A DNA stretch of 59,998 nt from Oscillospiraceae bacterium (lineage in GTDB: Bacteria > Bacillota > Clostridia > Oscillospirales > CAG-272): contig SVSL01000006.1 of the NCBI GenBank assembly GCA_015064315.1, positions 1 through 59,998 on the forward strand, read 5' to 3'. The notes beneath the pieces were generated by a model. That model worked only from the letters and a program-made list of their open reading frames with translations. It did no database searches and had not been told where the DNA came from. Both the position numbers and the translations under genes were made by a program. Positions 58,019-59,998 of this stretch are shown piece by piece; position 1 is the stretch's first letter, and every line of letters starts with the position of its first letter.

Positions 58019-59998
58019 ATGCTCTCACTCAGAAATATCGTAAAGGATTATGCGACCGGAAACACCTCGGTGCGCGCCCTCAACGGCGTGTCTCTGGATT
58101 TTCGGAAAAGCGAATTCGTTTCGATTCTCGGTCCTTCCGGTTGCGGAAAGACCACACTCCTCAACATCATCGGCGGACTTGACCAATACACCAGCGGAGA
58201 TCTGATCATCAACGGAGTCTCCACCAAGAAATACAAGGATACCGACTGGGATACCTACAGAAACCATTCCATCGGCTTCGTATTTCAAAGCTATAACCTG
58301 ATCCCCCACCAGACCGTGCTTGCCAACGTGGAGCTGGCATTGACTCTCTCGGGTATCTCTCCCGCAGAGCGCCGTGCAAGAGCGATTGACGCCCTGAAGC
58401 AGGTAGGACTTGGCGATCAGCTTCGCAAAAAGCCCAATCAGATGTCGGGCGGTCAGATGCAGCGCGTTGCCATTGCCCGTGCGCTGGTAAACGATCCCGA
58501 TATCCTTTTGGCAGATGAACCCACGGGTGCTTTGGATACCCAGACCAGCACGCAGATCATGGAGATCCTCAAGGAAATCTCTTCCAAAAAGCTGATCATC
58601 ATGGTAACCCACAACCCCGAGCTTGCTTACGAATATTCCAACCGTATCATCAAGGTGTTGGACGGTAAGGTGGTGGATGATTCCAATCCCTTCCGGGCTA
58701 CTGAAGAGGAAATCCCCCAAAAGGCAACCGCCGAGGTCAAAAAAGAAAAAAGCGGAAAAGAAAAGAAGAAAAAAGACAAGAAAAAGAAATCCATGTCCTT
58801 CTTCACCGCCCTTTCCCTGTCGCTCAACAACCTGATGACCAAAAAGGCGCGTACCTTTATGACCTCCTTTGCGGGATCTATCGGTATCATCGGTATTGCG
58901 CTGATCCTCTCGGTATCCACCGGTGTGAACAACTATATCGATGCCGTACAAAGAGACACCCTCTCTACCTATCCGCTTACCATTCAGCGCGAGACCGCCG
59001 ACTATGATGCCATGCTCTCCGCCATGACCAAGGTCGACGAAATGGAAAACACCGATATCGATCCCAACAAGATCTACGTGGATGACTCTCTTGGCACCAT
59101 GATGTCGGCAATGAGCGCCACCAAGATCAACAATCTGGAAAAATTCAAGGCGTATATTGAAGAAAATTACGATGACATCAAGGACTATGTCAGCGATATT
59201 CAGTATACCTACGATTTTGACCTTCAGATCTTCACCGCTGACGGTAAAACCCAGGTTAATCCCTCCGAAATCTTTAACAACATGGGCGACGCTTTTGCCG
59301 GCATGGGTGAGATGATGAATTCCATGGGCGGTTTTAACATCATGTCGGAGATGATCAACAACCAAAAGCTTCTGGATGAGCAATACGAGCTGGTTGGAGA
59401 AGGCAGCCATTGGCCCGAAAATAAAAACGAGATCGTTTTGGTGGTCAGCCGCAACAATCAGATCAGCAAAATGGCTCTGTATATGCTGGGCGTTCTTGAT
59501 CAATCCGAGCTGGAAGACATTATGAAGGAGCTCATGCAGAACGGCACCTACGAGTCCAGCCACATGGAGCCCTACGATATTTCGGAATTTATCGGCAGAG
59601 AGTTTATGCTGCTCAACACCTCGGATTTCTTTGCTTTGAAGGACCCCGACGGCATCCATAAGGGTGAAGCCGAATACTACTACACGGTGGACGGTGTGGA
59701 ATATCCCATTTGGAAGGATCTTCGCAAGGATCTGATCCATTACGATCAGGAAAGCTTCGTTACCGAAAACGGAACCAAGCTGGTGATTTCGGGTATCGTT
59801 CGTCCTCGCGAGGGCGTTTCCGCCACCTCGATCTCCGGCGCCGTTGGTTATACCAAGGAATTGACCGACTATATTTTGGAGCAGAACACCAAGAGTGCTG
59901 TTTTAGCACAGCAAAAAGCGACCCCCGGCTATAACGTGCTGACGGGTCTGAGCTTTGAGCGTACGCCCTACACCCGTGAGAATATTCAAGAGCTCATT
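58019..59998 (+). CDS. MacB-like ABC ATPase-permease fusion (truncated by window end)
   Basis: Open for 660 codons to the window edge. N-terminal ATPase: Walker A GPSGCGKTT (38-46), signature MSGGQMQR near 142, Walker B LADEPTGALD near 163, and a His in MVTHNPE. A Lys-rich linker (~235-265), then a permease: first membrane helix ~280-303 and a long extracytoplasmic domain. This fits MacB/LolCDE-type transporters, which move lipoproteins, peptides or toxins mechanically. The remaining helices lie outside the window. GGAGG lies 7 nt upstream of the ATG. Confidence 0.9.
   Translation, partial: MLSLRNIVKDYATGNTSVRALNGVSLDFRKSEFVSILGPSGCGKTTLLNIIGGLDQYTSGDLIINGVSTKKYKDTDWDTYRNHSIGFVFQSYNLIPHQTVLANVELALTLSGISPAERRARAIDALKQVGLGDQLRKKPNQMSGGQMQRVAIARALVNDPDILLADEPTGALDTQTSTQIMEILKEISSKKLIIMVTHNPELAYEYSNRIIKVLDGKVVDDSNPFRATEEEIPQKATAEVKKEKSGKEKKKKDKKKKSMSFFTALSLSLNNLMTKKARTFMTSFAGSIGIIGIALILSVSTGVNNYIDAVQRDTLSTYPLTIQRETADYDAMLSAMTKVDEMENTDIDPNKIYVDDSLGTMMSAMSATKINNLEKFKAYIEENYDDIKDYVSDIQYTYDFDLQIFTADGKTQVNPSEIFNNMGDAFAGMGEMMNSMGGFNIMSEMINNQKLLDEQYELVGEGSHWPENKNEIVLVVSRNNQISKMALYMLGVLDQSELEDIMKELMQNGTYESSHMEPYDISEFIGREFMLLNTSDFFALKDPDGIHKGEAEYYYTVDGVEYPIWKDLRKDLIHYDQESFVTENGTKLVISGIVRPREGVSATSISGAVGYTKELTDYILEQNTKSAVLAQQKATPGYNVLTGLSFERTPYTRENIQELI

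Overview
This window comes from an endospore-forming Clostridia bacterium (Firmicutes), most likely an uncultured gut lineage. The support is a Gram-positive PolC replicase, AddAB instead of RecBCD, SpoIIID and SpoIVA together with a BofC-like protein, an HPr with both His15 and Ser46, strong AGGAGG ribosome sites, TTGACA/TATAAT promoters, and ECF and anti-sigma N-terminal sequences of the type common in gut Clostridia. Base composition is close to 50 % G+C and fairly even. I see no prophage, plasmid or insertion sequence. The accessory content is short palindromic or MITE-like repeats plus a few unusual gene modules.

Layout. 1-8.5 kb: a tightly overlapped operon dxr(end)-rseP-ispG-polC, then thyX, facing a small flavodoxin-fold gene. 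8.5-9.9 kb: a 1.4 kb gene-free region packed with palindromes, one good promoter and a direct repeat spaced 990 bp. 9.9-18 kb: a divergent PHP-like protein, spoIIID, a TrmH-family methyltransferase, a lipase-like DUF2974 protein, DUF1846, an M18 aminopeptidase, and an ECF sigma factor overlapping a membrane-anchored serpin. 18-20.4 kb: tRNA-Val, a palindrome array, an ADP-ribosylglycohydrolase and a His-tailed CDF metal exporter. 20.4-25.5 kb (minus strand): htrA, response regulator, histidine kinase, rlmA and a glycosyltransferase. 25.7-33.3 kb: queG-like, addB, addA. 33.3-41 kb: TspO-like, PBP1A, BofC-like, spoIVA, azlCD, rubrerythrin and an acetyltransferase. 41-43.7 kb: a three-gene operon of a lone pre-ATP-grasp domain, an Asp/Glu racemase and a MurE paralogue with an altered substrate motif. 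43.7-45.2 kb: repeats and an XRE regulator bracketed by an inverted repeat. 45.2-53.2 kb (minus strand): flippase, DUF308 protein, coaD, rsmD, uvrC, HPr, O-antigen-ligase-like protein, trmD, rimM. 53.4-60 kb: yajC, a TIGR04086 protein, a heterodimeric ABC exporter, and a MacB-like ABC ATPase-permease running off the end.

The genes are mostly housekeeping (isoprenoid synthesis, replication, recombination, rRNA and tRNA modification, cell wall) with sporulation genes among them. The most unusual items are: (i) an ECF sigma factor paired with a serpin whose N-terminus looks like an anti-sigma anchor, a possible protease-sensing switch; (ii) three places where an intrinsic-terminator-like hairpin carries the Shine-Dalgarno of the next gene in its 3' arm and its T-tract forms the SD-to-ATG spacer; (iii) the pre-ATP-grasp/racemase/MurE operon; and (iv) the palindrome-rich gene-free region and the mirror-organised palindrome array. 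All assignments were made by reading the sequence and recalling families; no search was run.
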